Origin: Symbiodinium microadriaticum
Lineage: Eukaryota; Sar; Dinophyceae; Suessiales; Symbiodiniaceae
NCBI GenBank assembly: GCA_001939145.1
Contig: LSRX01000511.1
Span: 287,987 to 351,986, forward strand
DNA length: 64,000 nt
Direction: 5' to 3'
Shown here: in pieces, positions 11,613-21,859 of the stretch
How positions within the stretch are numbered: position 1 is the first letter of the stretch
How the letters are laid out: every line of letters begins with the position of its first letter
Notes under the pieces: generated by a model
The model's database searches: none
Told to the model about the DNA's origin: nothing
What the model saw: only the letters and a program-made list of their open reading frames with translations
Translations under genes and position numbers: made by a program

Positions 11613-14433
11613 TTATAGCTTCTGCTGAGTGATGCTGTCGGTTGCCACGGTGAAAGGTCCGCAGGCGGGTGCAGCTCCCACGCTTCGGGGGTCGACATGG
11701 AAGGTGCCTCCATGGCGGCCTTTGCCTTGTTGTCCTTGGGCTGCTCCTTCGCTGCTGGTCACTGTGGCGGCTTGGTGCCTCGTGGTTTTGGTGCACTTCT
11801 CTTTCTTGTTCTTCTTCTTCTTCTTCTTGTCCTTCTTGTGCCTCGTCTTTTTGTCCTCGGTTTGGTCCGCGCTCTTGTAGTTGAGGATGTCCAAGAGGGC
11901 CAGGTCTTTGGCCACTTCTTCACTGCTGAGTTCCTCGTTTTCTTGGTTGTCTTTGTCTGCTGCTGGTGGTGTGGTGTCCTGCTGCGGTTGTGTCTCGCTG
12001 CTTGCCCTGGTGGTGCCCCGGTTGTCGTCCTTGTCCTGGCCCGAGCTCGAGCTTGCACTTGAGGATGACGAGGGAGACGGCGGCCTCCTCGTTTTTGCAC
12101 TTTGTCTTGCCTCTGTAGTAGGTGGCGGGGCTGCTTTGCTCTTCCAGGTCGTAGTGGTGTCCGTGTGGCGTCTCGGCGTGGCTTGGGCTTTGGAGTGCCG
12201 CCCATCTCTTTGGGTGCCTCCCCTCGGCCGGTCTTTGGTAGCGTGTTTTCTGGTACGGTTGTTGAGGTAGTCCTCGTGCGGGCTGGTCGTGTGGTCCTCG
12301 TCTGTCTGTTCCTGCTGTGGTGAGAAAACTGTTGGAGGATGCCCTTGGTGCACTTCTCCCATACGTGAGTCCTCGCTGCTTCCACGAGGAGTTTGCGAGC
12401 TGCTCCCCCTTGCGCCGTGCTGCCGTGTAGGACGCCGTCTGCTGCCAACCTGTCGTGTCCGTAGTGCTTGCCTCCTTGGCCTCTGGGTCCCCCAGTCATG
12501 CACCTTGGACAGCAGCGGATGCCCCCTATATATAGAGGCTCTTGGTCTTATTCTCCTGTTCCACCTTTGTTGCTGGTGGGTCCCTCTCCCTGGCTGGGTC
12601 CTCCCTCGTAGGTGTACTTATCCTTCTTGGTGTCCCTGCCAATTTCACGAACTCTCCCCCAACGGTCTCCCCCTCCCAGTCTTGTGCTCTGCTGGCGTCT
12701 GCACCCCGTCGTCGCGTGTAGTGGTGGTCGATCGGCATGTCCCTCGCCTGGTTTTCAGGAGTGGCGTGGTAGTTCAGGCATAGTGTGAAGATCTTTTTCT
12801 CGGTGAAGATGCCCAAGTCACGATCGTTCGGTTGATGGTGTCCCTCTCCCAGCGGCAAAGGCGATGTGAACTCCTCCCTGCTGGTAGTGTCGCGGCCCCG
12901 GGCGAGGATGTTGCCATCGAGCTCCCCCGGAAAAGAGACAAAACTGCACCGAGGAGATATGGTTCTCCCCCTTTTCGCTCACCTGTTAGCTTCGCTCTTT
13001 TCTCGCACGACTTTTCGCCATGTGCGCTTGGACAAGTTGCACACTTCTCCATGCCGCATTTGGGGTCAACTGTGTTCCCCCCTTTGGGTCGTCCTGGCCT
13101 CTGGAAAAGCTTCGGTGCCTCAGCAGCGGGTCCCCCGCGGGTTCACGAGGCTTCTGTGCTAGCACTCCAGCGCTTTCTCCACGATCCGATGGGCGGCCTG
13201 CTTCTCCCCACGGCCATGAGTGAGCACTGGTGGTTGGTTGCTGGGCCTCTTCCTCTGCACTTCCTCCCCCCAGTCTGGAGGAGTGTCACCGTCGAGCTGT
13301 TCCCCGTCGTCATGGCCAAGAATGTCTCTATGCTCCTTTGTCTCAAGCTCTCCTGCTGGTTCTTCCCCCGGTACAGCCTGAGCGGCAGCTCCCCCGGGTG
13401 TTGTTGTCGATGAGCTGGTTGGTTGCAGAACTGCCTGGTGTTGCTGTTTCCTCCGGTTCTTGCGGATCTTCTTTCGGATTTTCCGCACTTGGCCAAGCAC
13501 TTCCCCCACCTTGTGAGGAAAACGGGCTATGTAGACGCGAGCTTCCTCCGAGACTTGCGGCACGTACTTGTCTACCAAGCGGATGTAGCGGTCCACTTTG
13601 TCCCCCAATCGGCTCCTTCGCAAGCGTCTGGCGTGGTAGGCTTCGAAAGAAGTAGCGTCCTTTTTTGAGAGGGGCTTCCCCGTTGAGAGGTCGAGGTAAC
13701 GTCCGGTATCATAGTCTTTCTCAATCCCCCGGCCTATCCAAGCATCAAGGCGTTCAGGTTCGAAGAGCAGGATCCTTCCCCGACGGGTCTCAAACTGTGT
13801 CATCTCCGCGAGTGGTCGTGGCGAGGGTGGCCGAAAGATCGCTGCGTCCCCTCCTGTGCGAGGCGGTGCTTCCTGTTGTGGATCCCCCTGCACAGGGCGG
13901 CTGCGAGGTCCATTTCCTTTTGCGGTTGACCCATGCAGACGACATTGTGGATCTGACCATTCGTGAGACTTTCGGAAGCCGATAGCGCAAATGCCCTCCC
14001 CAAGTCTACATAGCTTGCATTGTTTGTCCATCCCCCCCCTGTATGTAGTTTGAACTTCACGATCTCGCCCTTCCTGCCAGGTCACGAACTTCCACTGGAT
14101 GGTGTCCCCCGTCCAGCGTGGTGGTTCGAATTGGTCAGCGTGGCCGCGGAATCGGGAAGGTCGTTGGTGGAGAAGTGTGTCTCCCCCCCGGGTGGGAAGT
14201 CCAAGAAGAAGGTCTTGCAGCGTAGAACTCCCCTCCAAGGATGTAGTTGTGCGATCTTGCCCTGCTCGACTATTGCTCTCCCCCTAAGTTTCCTGCAAAG
14301 GCCACTGAAGCCAGGTGGCAGCGGTTATGAGGCTCAAGCCTCCCCCGCTCGATGGAACGTCCACCCGACGGGGATGCTGGGAGCAGCCAGCAACCCCGAA
14401 GGGCCGTCCCCCCCCCGGGAAAGGGCAGGTCGA
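11613..14433 (-). CDS. gene A: long intronless coding region with G-run frame switches
   Basis: Coding sense is minus. The spliced-leader relict at 14434-14454 marks the 5' side. Protein-like sequence runs nearly the whole way but changes frame about eight or nine times, each time at or beside a G run (for example 14280-14284, 14106-14110, 14032-14039, 13266-13271, 13077-13082, 12967-12971, 12522-12526). The longest single frame is 13159-14238. Readable blocks include LRCKTFFLDFPPGGETHF (near 14.2 kb), NNASYVDLGRAFALSASES (near 14.0 kb), a basic KKIRKNRRKQQH stretch (near 13.45 kb), a Cys-rich CGMEKCATCPSAH (near 13.03 kb) and CCPRC (near 12.5 kb), then an acidic, Lys-rich tail ending at 11613. 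No family was recognised. Full reading would be roughly 900 residues. Lack of introns plus the leader relict fits a retrogene. It may be live with sequencing errors at G runs, or a pseudogene. Confidence 0.6.
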
Positions 14434-14454
14434 CTTGAGCCAAAATGGCTAAGG
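14434..14454 (-). other. relict dinoflagellate spliced leader (DinoSL)
   Basis: Read on the minus strand, these 21 nt match the conserved leader CCGTAGCCATTTTGGCTCAAG at 20 of 21 positions (third base T instead of G). Dinoflagellate mRNAs receive this leader by trans-splicing, so a genomic copy directly upstream of a coding region is the known sign of a reverse-transcribed mRNA put back into the genome. The downstream coding region is gene A. This is the strongest taxonomic marker in the window. Confidence 0.9.
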
Positions 14455-14460
14455 CCGCGG

Positions 14461-14520
14461 CTCTCTCTCTCTCTCTCTCCCTCCCGGGCATGGGGGTCGG
14501 TCAAGACCCCCGGGCATTCA
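14461..14520 (+). repeat. hairpin cassette, copy 1 (partial)
   Basis: A CT tract is followed by GGGGGTC (14492-14498) paired with GACCCCC (14505-14511) around a 6-nt loop. This matches hairpin 1 of the fuller copies at 15365-15480 and 56915-56990, including the shared TCAAGACCCCC stretch. Hairpins 2 and 3 are not preserved here. Confidence 0.6.
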
Positions 14521-15360
14521 GCCCACCCGCAAATGTTTTGAAAGGAAAGGGATGTGAAGAGCGAGCAACAATCACCTGCAGGCTAAGGCCGTAAAGACTA
14601 CGATAACTGAACGAAGGTGATTGTATGCTTTCAATGACACATGCGGAAAAAAAGGGTACTGCAAATAAAGGAAAGAGGGCACAATACTACAGTTTCTGGA
14701 TCGCGGTCCAAATTATCGAATGCCACCTCCAATTTTCTTGGAAACAGACAAATATGAAGTAGAGGAAGCCGGAAAGTATGGCTATCTTTATGCAAGAGTA
14801 AGTGCCCGGGGCATTCGAGGGAGGCTTCAAGTGGAATGCAGTGCGAAATCATTTCACTGGCCATGCTCAGCTCTTTCCACCTGTTTGGCATTGAGAAACA
14901 ACGATACAGCAATCGTTCGAGGCCATAAAGGGCTACCATATGTGTTCCATCTTACGCGAGGAAAGGCTCAGTCTGTTATGATACTAGATCTGGATCGGGA
15001 GCAATCAAGCTACTCCTACATGGCATGAGGAGAGGAATGTACACAGATAAGGACACATTCCAACTAGTCTCTCTTTGCTCCGTCTGTAACTGACAGTTTT
15101 TCTAGAGGTATCCCCCTGTATGGTATGGAATCAAAGGCACAACGATACGGACGGACCTAAACGACTACCATGCGTACACCAGAAGGTTGAGGGGGACCTC
15201 TGTTTCTGTCAAGGTTTGTTGATTGAGGTGTGCTGTCCCCCGGTCTGATGCGGAAACAATGACACGGCTATAGATGAAGCCCCTACCGGGAGTAGCCTGT
15301 GTAGTTGTTGAGGGGGGTGACAGCGATACCTCAACTTCAGTTCCGTAGAGGAACAAGTTT

Positions 15361-15368
15361 TTTTTCTC

Positions 15369-15404
<36 letters not shown>

Positions 15405-15480
15405 CCCTTCCACATGGCATAGGGGGTGTGCAAGACCCCCTGGCCTTTAAAGGCCCCCCACTATTTGGGGTATCTTTGAA
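15361..15480 (+). repeat. pyrimidine tract plus three-hairpin cassette, copy 2
   Basis: After a CT tract (about 15365-15405) come three potential hairpins in series. AGGGGG (15421-15426) pairs with CCCCCT (15436-15441). GGCCTTTAAAGGCC (15442-15455) is a perfect palindrome. CCCCA (15456-15460) pairs with TGGGG (15466-15470) around loop CTATT. The same order occurs at 56931-56983 with changed loops and kept stems. Function unknown. Confidence 0.7.
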
Positions 15481-18060
15481 GGGCGCGCTCTCTCTTTCTT
15501 TCACAGGGCTCAGGGGCGAGCCCTTTCTCTCTGTCTCGGCAGGCTTGAGGAAGGAAGCAGCCGACGTTCTCCCCCGACCGACTTCAAAAGTTCGCATCTT
15601 GGAACAAGACTCACTGAACTGTGGCAAAGACATCAATCCTACAACTCTTTACAATGCCGGCTCGCTTCGCGAGTTCCTCCCTCAAACGTCTTCTCGGCTC
15701 GGTCATGCTGTTCTCGATTTGCCCCACCGTCGGGTGGACACTTCGAACCTCCTGCTGCATGCTCCCCAGTGCTTTTGGCCCGTCTCGTTGTGGTATTTCC
15801 CCGCTCCGTCTGCAGCAATCCGCGGAGAAAAGACAACTTTCTCAGGGGGGCAAAATGGTTCTTCTTCCGCACATCCAAAGGAGAAGCAGAGCTCGTGCAC
15901 ACATGCGGAGTTCGGCTGTTGGCTCTCTCGCTCTCATGTCCCACCGCTCGTCGCCCAGTTCCCATCCCAGGTCGTCCTTCGAGTAACTGCCTCGCACAAG
16001 GCTTGTGGCGCTGTGAGCTTGAATGCAGCGTCCTGCATGCGGCTTCGTCGCTTGGTTTTGCTTCTTGGTTCAGTTCGCCCACAGCCTTGGTCGTGGTGAC
16101 AGTGCTCTATGTGCACGGTGAGGCCGACAACAAATTAAGCTCGACAGCTAGATCCATCCGTCTTTGTGTGCAGCCTTTCCTTGAGCTATATTCCGTTGCT
16201 TACACACCTGGGTTTGCTTGGCTTTCTGTGTTCTGAAATCTGCAGGGGCTACTTCATAGTCGAGGTTTGGTGTCCGAGAAACTGACACTGCAAATGAGGG
16301 AGTCCTGCAAGCACCATCTGCCACGTCGGCCAAGCTTGCTTGAACACGATCCTCGCAAGCATGCTGCAGCACCCTCTACATGACAGGACGTGAAATTGCA
16401 CCACCTCTGGTGATGGTGAATTATGCTTTGACGCGAAATATCGCGAAAGCATCGACCTTGGTCGCGGTCGAAACCGCTGTTCCATGATGTTCGATGTTGC
16501 ATGGTCTGCACTCACTGCACTCTGCACAAAGGGATTATCTGGGAACACCTGGGAACCAGGCTGCTTTCCGACAGTGCGGCCCTGCGTGTCAGCATGCGCT
16601 GCCAGCACGCCACGAAAGCCAGCACCGGTGCAAAGCACTAGGTCTGTCAAGAAAGTCCTTACCTGTGGCACAGCCTGAGAATTTTCAAGAAGCTGCGGTC
16701 TACCAAACAACAGTTTGGTAATTCTTTTGCACAATAGGATTCGGATCAATGGCTCCCGCCGACAGGCAGCACGGTCGGGTCACGCGGAGAAGCCGCAAGG
16801 AGCGCGCATGTCCAATCGTTGCGGCTTGAGGCAGTTGCATCCACCCAACGCCGAGTGATAAGGTCAGGACTGGCGTGCCTGGAATAACAAGGCCGCAGGC
16901 ACTAGGCCCACAAGCTGCCAAGCTCCCAAACTGGGTGTTCGTTTTTCCAGAGTACCAGTGGTTTGCAGCAAAAGTGCCGGAATGAAGCGGAAGGACTGCA
17001 GCTTCATAAAAATACGTGAATCTCGAAAAGATGCTCTCAACATTGCAGACCTGCGCTGGACATAGTCATCAACGAAAGATCGTTCGCTCCCGCCCTTCTG
17101 GTCAGCACGTGGTCTGATGCGGCACCTCTGATCTAGGATTTGGTTCTGAGTAGGCATCATTCTGACTTGCCCCTGACTAGTTCTGATCAGTGCAAATTCC
17201 AAAGCAGGATGCTTATGGCACCGTGCCTACCACGCGTCTGACCAGATTGCTCCCCGTTTGTCACAAACGCAGTTTGGAAAGGAAGGGCAAAATCATGAGA
17301 AAACTGTGTGCGCCTTTCAAAACTGCCAACCGTAGTCGGTTCAGGGCATGAGAACCACCAACAGGCCTCTTCGGGAGACGAAGTCACAGCGGAGGCCTGG
17401 AGCACCGGCAAAGCTTTCGATGACTTTCGCGTCCCATCGCCACGGACAGCTTGGCCCACGGCTCTCACGGCTTGGCATCTTGGAGAAGTGTCGGACGTCA
17501 TCGAACTCGGAATCGGCCATTCGGTGCACTTTGCCGCTCAACTGCAAGTCGAGGCTCCGACCCAGCTCGCTGAAGCTGCATATGGTATTGATGGCGTGGT
17601 TGCGTTGCAAATCAAATTTAGTGTGCAAAACAGTCGAGAGAGCTGAGCTTCACTTGCAAGCGTTCGGTGTCTTCTGCCACCATGCAATTCGGTAACATCA
17701 AAACTTTGCTTAGACTTGACCATACTATATCACCGCACAGTTGGCTGGACTAACTGGGCCAATGCAGCTCGAAATTCGCTCCCATGAGCGCTAGAGCTCA
17801 GAGCAGCCCACGTTCCCTGATGACCAGACTCTGCTTGCGAAGTGATCTCGAGGTGCTTGCGCAGCTCAGTGTGCCAGGTTCTGGGAATTTTTCCGGCAGG
17901 GAGGCCACACCCGCGAATCTGCCACAATGGCTGTGTCGATTGTTTCGACAAGACGAGGGGGACTATGATGTCTCGAATCAAGTAGCCCTACAATGCCCTA
18001 CAGTCTTCTTTGGAGCATACGCTGCAGTCGCACCGAGCCTCCGACATTCCAAAACCCCCC
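15480..18060. other. no firm gene; a few exon-like stretches
   Basis: Pyrimidine tracts with CAG ends at 15487-15540 resemble splice acceptors. Around 17.38-17.64 kb both strands read as plausible protein, so no strand can be chosen. No domain is recognised. Confidence 0.4.
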
Positions 18061-18063
18061 CAG

Positions 18064-18245
18064 GCAGCAACACAGTTCACAAGGCACTTTCACGAATATT
18101 TTGTGGAACACTCCAACTGCCTTGCAGAAAGCTCCAAGCGCATTTTGCTGTCCCTTGCTTCGCAAGTCGTCTTTGTCGGGCTGTTCCCGAAGACTCCACG
18201 AAAGCTCTCCGTCAAGGAGCTTGCAGGACCTTGCCCGAGCGAATG
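18064..18245 (+). CDS. candidate internal exon, unknown protein
   Basis: After a C-run and CAG acceptor-like site (18061-18063) the frame reads as hydrophilic and helical protein, including QFTRHFHEYFVEHSNCLAES and then a hydrophobic SQVVFVGLF stretch. No domain is recognised. It is one of very few plus-strand exon candidates outside repeats, and could be a chance ORF. Confidence 0.3.
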
Positions 18246-18687
18246 TCTTTGATGCTGACAGACTCAAACTCAGGACGCCCATGCCTCCACTGGCTCCGCC
18301 TTACGCTCCAGCACGGGAGCCTCACGTACAATACAACTTCATAGTTTCTATCATCTTTTGTCGCAGGAACCGTCCAGTGAATGGAGCCTTCGGGCGCTCT
18401 GATCGTTGCTGTGCCGGGACCAGGCCTCGGTGGGGTTTGACGGCGCGGGCGAGCAGCTCAGATGCCAACCCACCGGCAGGCCACAAGGCATCTCGTGCCG
18501 GCATCTGGGCTGCAGCTGCCTGGCCGTGTGTGAGCATGTTTCCAAGCTCAGCCTGTGTCAATCTTTTCATGGCTAAGTAAGCACCAAGCCCACCAAGCTT
18601 TGCAAAATTGCACGCCGAAACAAGAGCTTAACCGCTCCTCACCCCGGGAGTGGGCGGGCAGGAAAACTGACCTACACGGCAACGGAC

Positions 18688-18715
18688 ACACAAGTTCCCA
18701 CCAACCACGCTCAGC
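18688..18715 (+). repeat. 28-nt dispersed repeat, copy 1
   Basis: ACACAAGTTCCCACCAACCA continuing to CGCTCAGC is exactly repeated at 21813-21840. Similarity extends weakly on both sides (CACGGA or AACGGA upstream, a TCACTT stretch downstream), which suggests two copies of a longer, decayed element. Confidence 0.75.
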
Positions 18716-18719
18716 AATT

Positions 18720-20750
18720 TTCACTTCAACAAGCGCAAACTAATGTTTGCGACGACAATTGCTGAACCACTCCCCAATCAACGAGGATACGGACCTTCGA
18801 AACATAGGGCTCGAGGCTTTTGTTATCGAGGCCATCGCAACTCGCAGTCGCTCCAGGAGCTCGAATCTCTGCTAAGGAGCATCAAGCCTGTGCTATCCAT
18901 TCCAGAACAGGAATGGCACGAGGACGACCCCGTGGGTTTCGAGCCGTCCCGACCGCCCCCTCTACCGGCAGGGTCCGTAAACATGCTTATTGCAAATCTC
19001 TCTCCGGGCGGGAAGATTCATCGTTGCAGAACCGTTCGAAAGATCCGCAAAATGCACTCCACCCCAGGCATTGGCGAGAATACTGTTCCTGGCGGCGACA
19101 ACACGTTGTTTCGTTGGATTCCCGGCGACTACGAGGGCAGAGGATCGTGTGGCATTTATGTTTGTCTTATGTCTTTGGAGGTTTGAACTCACTCCGGGTG
19201 GCCATTGGCATCATATATTTATTCCATTTGGAAACCTACTCAGGTGAATGTGTCAGCATGCTGGACGTCCTTCCGCACAAAATCCGATGACGAGCCAGAG
19301 GGCTAGCAGGGAACTGACATTTCCGGCATCAGCAAGCTCATCGGACTCCGGATGCATATCAGCGGCGATCACAAAAGATGAGATTCAATCCGATGCTCAT
19401 GGTGGGAGGGTGGAGGCCAGAGCTTTGCGGGAGGCTGTAACAAGTGGAAGCTCCCTGGGCGGAGGACCGGCTCAGCCGTGTGCCATGTTGGCGAAAGGGG
19501 TGGGTGCCCAGATCGTTTTAGGCCGCCGCTTCCCTGGAGCTCACCACTCGAGCTCTTCCTCGAGCTCATCCTCAGTCACTTCGGGGTCCTGGAGCTCCAC
19601 CACGACTGCCAATGCAACGACCACTTGATTTATAGAGAGACAGAGAGAGAGAAAGAATGCATCTGTGATTTATGGTGACCTCGCGGGCAGCAAGAAATTG
19701 TGCCGCTGATCGTGGCTATGATGGGGTCGTCGGGACCAGCCATGACACGGCACCTTTCAGCAACCCATCAAGGCATCTTTGCACGATCTGGCACGTACCC
19801 GGTGGATCCCGATTGGCTAATGCCAACTGCTCGCCCCAAGGATGTCCCCGATGAACGTGCTCCTGTTTTGCCAAACCAAGGTACTACATCGATAGCCTGC
19901 TGTTGTGAACGCTTCCATTACGGCAAACATGCCATCGGGGGTTGAGCTTGAAGGGTTCGAATTTGGTTTTCGCGGAGACTCCAAGGCTTCAGCCTTGACT
20001 CTACCGGCCCAAGAAAGTACTCGACCGAGGGTCGGCCAAAATTACTTCCTTGCATTTACAAGCTTGACTGGCAGCTTCGAGTGCTTTTGCTCGCATTGCC
20101 CCCGCCGTATGGGATCGGATCGGGTTGCCTTATCTCCCCATCTCTCTCACCTTCTACTCCTACTTCCCTTGCAGCAGGACCTTCGTGTGGGACGCTGGCT
20201 CGCCTGGGAGCAGCTTCTGGTTCAGGAGACGTTCTAGGCCTTGGCCAAAACGCGAGCGCAAACGACCGGGCCCGCTGCGAGACAAGGAAGAAGAGAGAAA
20301 TAGAGAGAGAACGGCAACCTTGCAACCTCAACAGCGACTGAGTCTTCCTTCTTCAAAGCGCTTTCCGGAAGGTAGAGCCCAGCACCACCTCACTGCAAGG
20401 CACGGTGCTTACCTCGGCCGGGAACGGCTTTCGTTCCGACGCACAAAGTCGTGAGACAGCATCCACCTGTGCATTGGACACCCTGACGATATGCACCACA
20501 GCGGGTGGACTGGTCGTAACGTGCTGGGGAGGCAGACCGGGCACTTCCACGAGACAAAGCTTTTCAGAACGCGACGGCTGTCAGAAACGCCACCACAAAG
20601 GCGAGGCCTTCCTAGAGAGCGCTCTGCAGCGAACTTGTGGACATGTCGTCGGGGAGGTGAGCTGCCTTTCACTCGGCACACCCCTCCAATCCCCACGGCA
20701 CGTTTTGAGCAAGGTGTTGCTGCCGGTGAAGAGGTGAAGGGGGCTCGTAT
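18720..20750. other. no recognisable gene; small GA microsatellite
   Basis: Short ORFs only. There is a GA-rich patch at 19634-19658 and another at 20287-20312. No motif supports an exon. Confidence 0.45.
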
Positions 20751-21750
20751 TCTGCGGACATGAATGAGCTAAGTAAGCGGAGCTTCCTGGCCCGCCGGCT
20801 TGGCCAGGAACTTGTCGATCTGGCCAGCTGTTTCATGCCGTTCCATGTTGGCCTTGGGGAGTGTGACGTCCAGCGGGGTCCAGCACCTAAACCGGATCGG
20901 CCAGGACACAGCGGCTGTCGTTCGACCAAGCCAGGCTGCCTGGCGGCCCCACAGGACAGGCCAGGAAGCAGACCCAAACGTCCTTCCATTCTCCCTGCTC
21001 GCATGGGCACAGACCCTTTCACCAAGGTGGGGTTGTCCGGAAGGCCAGTGCCTGAACCAGGCCTCGTGCTGCCTTGGTGGGGCGGTTGCCGGACTGGTAA
21101 TCTCTTCTAATTTGGGTTGTTTTGTCGATCAGCCTGGACCTGCTTGCCAACGCCGGGGTGGGCTTGTTCTTCTGCGCCGGTCGGCATACGGTGCCGAGCC
21201 GCCAGCCACCACTTGATTGAGCGAGGCAAGCTGGTCAATTGAAGGGTCGTCGGTGTGGAGCTTCTGGACCTCCGTGTTGGCCGTCCGCGTCCAAGGTGGG
21301 TCGTGGCTGTGCCGGGCCGGTGCTTTTCCAGGAGGGGTCTGGCGGCTCTCGGCGAATCCGGCTGGCCCATCAACAGCAAAGCGACCCGAGCTGCCTCAAC
21401 CAAGGAGATTACACAAAGAGGTCCTGAAGCCCCGGTCCACGGCGAAAATGAGGGTGGTCTCCCGGACCCGTGGAGAAGTGACGACCCTGGTTTGGCCCTT
21501 TTCTTCAAGGTGAGCTTGGAGCCGGGGGTGTTCGCCGAAGTGGGAGAGGGCCACCGAGATGCGGCCTGCTCGTTGTGAAACTGAGCGGGCGGCTATCTGG
21601 GCCCATCTCCCTGGAGTTTGCCAACCGGGACCTGTCCAGATGGATTGCCGCCCACAACAGATGCCCACCGCCCGAATGCAAAAGCACACAGCCAAGAAGG
21701 CGAAGTCCAGACCCTGTGCTTCAAGTCCATAAACTTGCACCCACCTGTTG
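20750..21750. other. GC-rich block with recurrent CCAGG, GGCC and CCAAGG words
   Basis: About 1 kb is richer in G and C than its surroundings and unusually full of short palindrome-like words (GGCC, CCTTGG, CCAAGG, CCAGG). Overlapping ORFs of 90-140 codons exist on both strands (for example 21107-21508 minus and 20800-21216 plus). None shows a known motif, so strand and coding status stay open. A diverged spliced-leader-like site sits at its upper edge. Confidence 0.4.
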
Positions 21751-21789
21751 CTGAACCACTAGTCACTAGTCAAAACCTTGGCTGTGATC

Positions 21790-21811
21790 CTTGGGTCCAA
21801 AATGGCCACGG
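21790..21811 (-). other. possible diverged spliced-leader relict
   Basis: On the minus strand this reads CCGTGGCCATTTTGGACCCAAG. Aligned to the leader CCGTAGCCATTTTGGCTCAAG it keeps 19 of 21 positions, with one inserted base. The core GGCCATTTTGG is intact. It would face the GC-rich block at 20.75-21.75 kb. The match is weaker than at 14434 and may be coincidental. Confidence 0.35.
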
Positions 21812-21812
21812 A

Positions 21813-21840
21813 ACACAAGTTCCCACCAACCACGCTCAGC
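21813..21840 (+). repeat. 28-nt dispersed repeat, copy 2
   Basis: Exact second copy of the sequence at 18688-18715, about 3.1 kb away in the same orientation, directly next to the leader-like site. Confidence 0.75.
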
Positions 21841-21859
21841 CACTGTCACTTTCAGCAAT

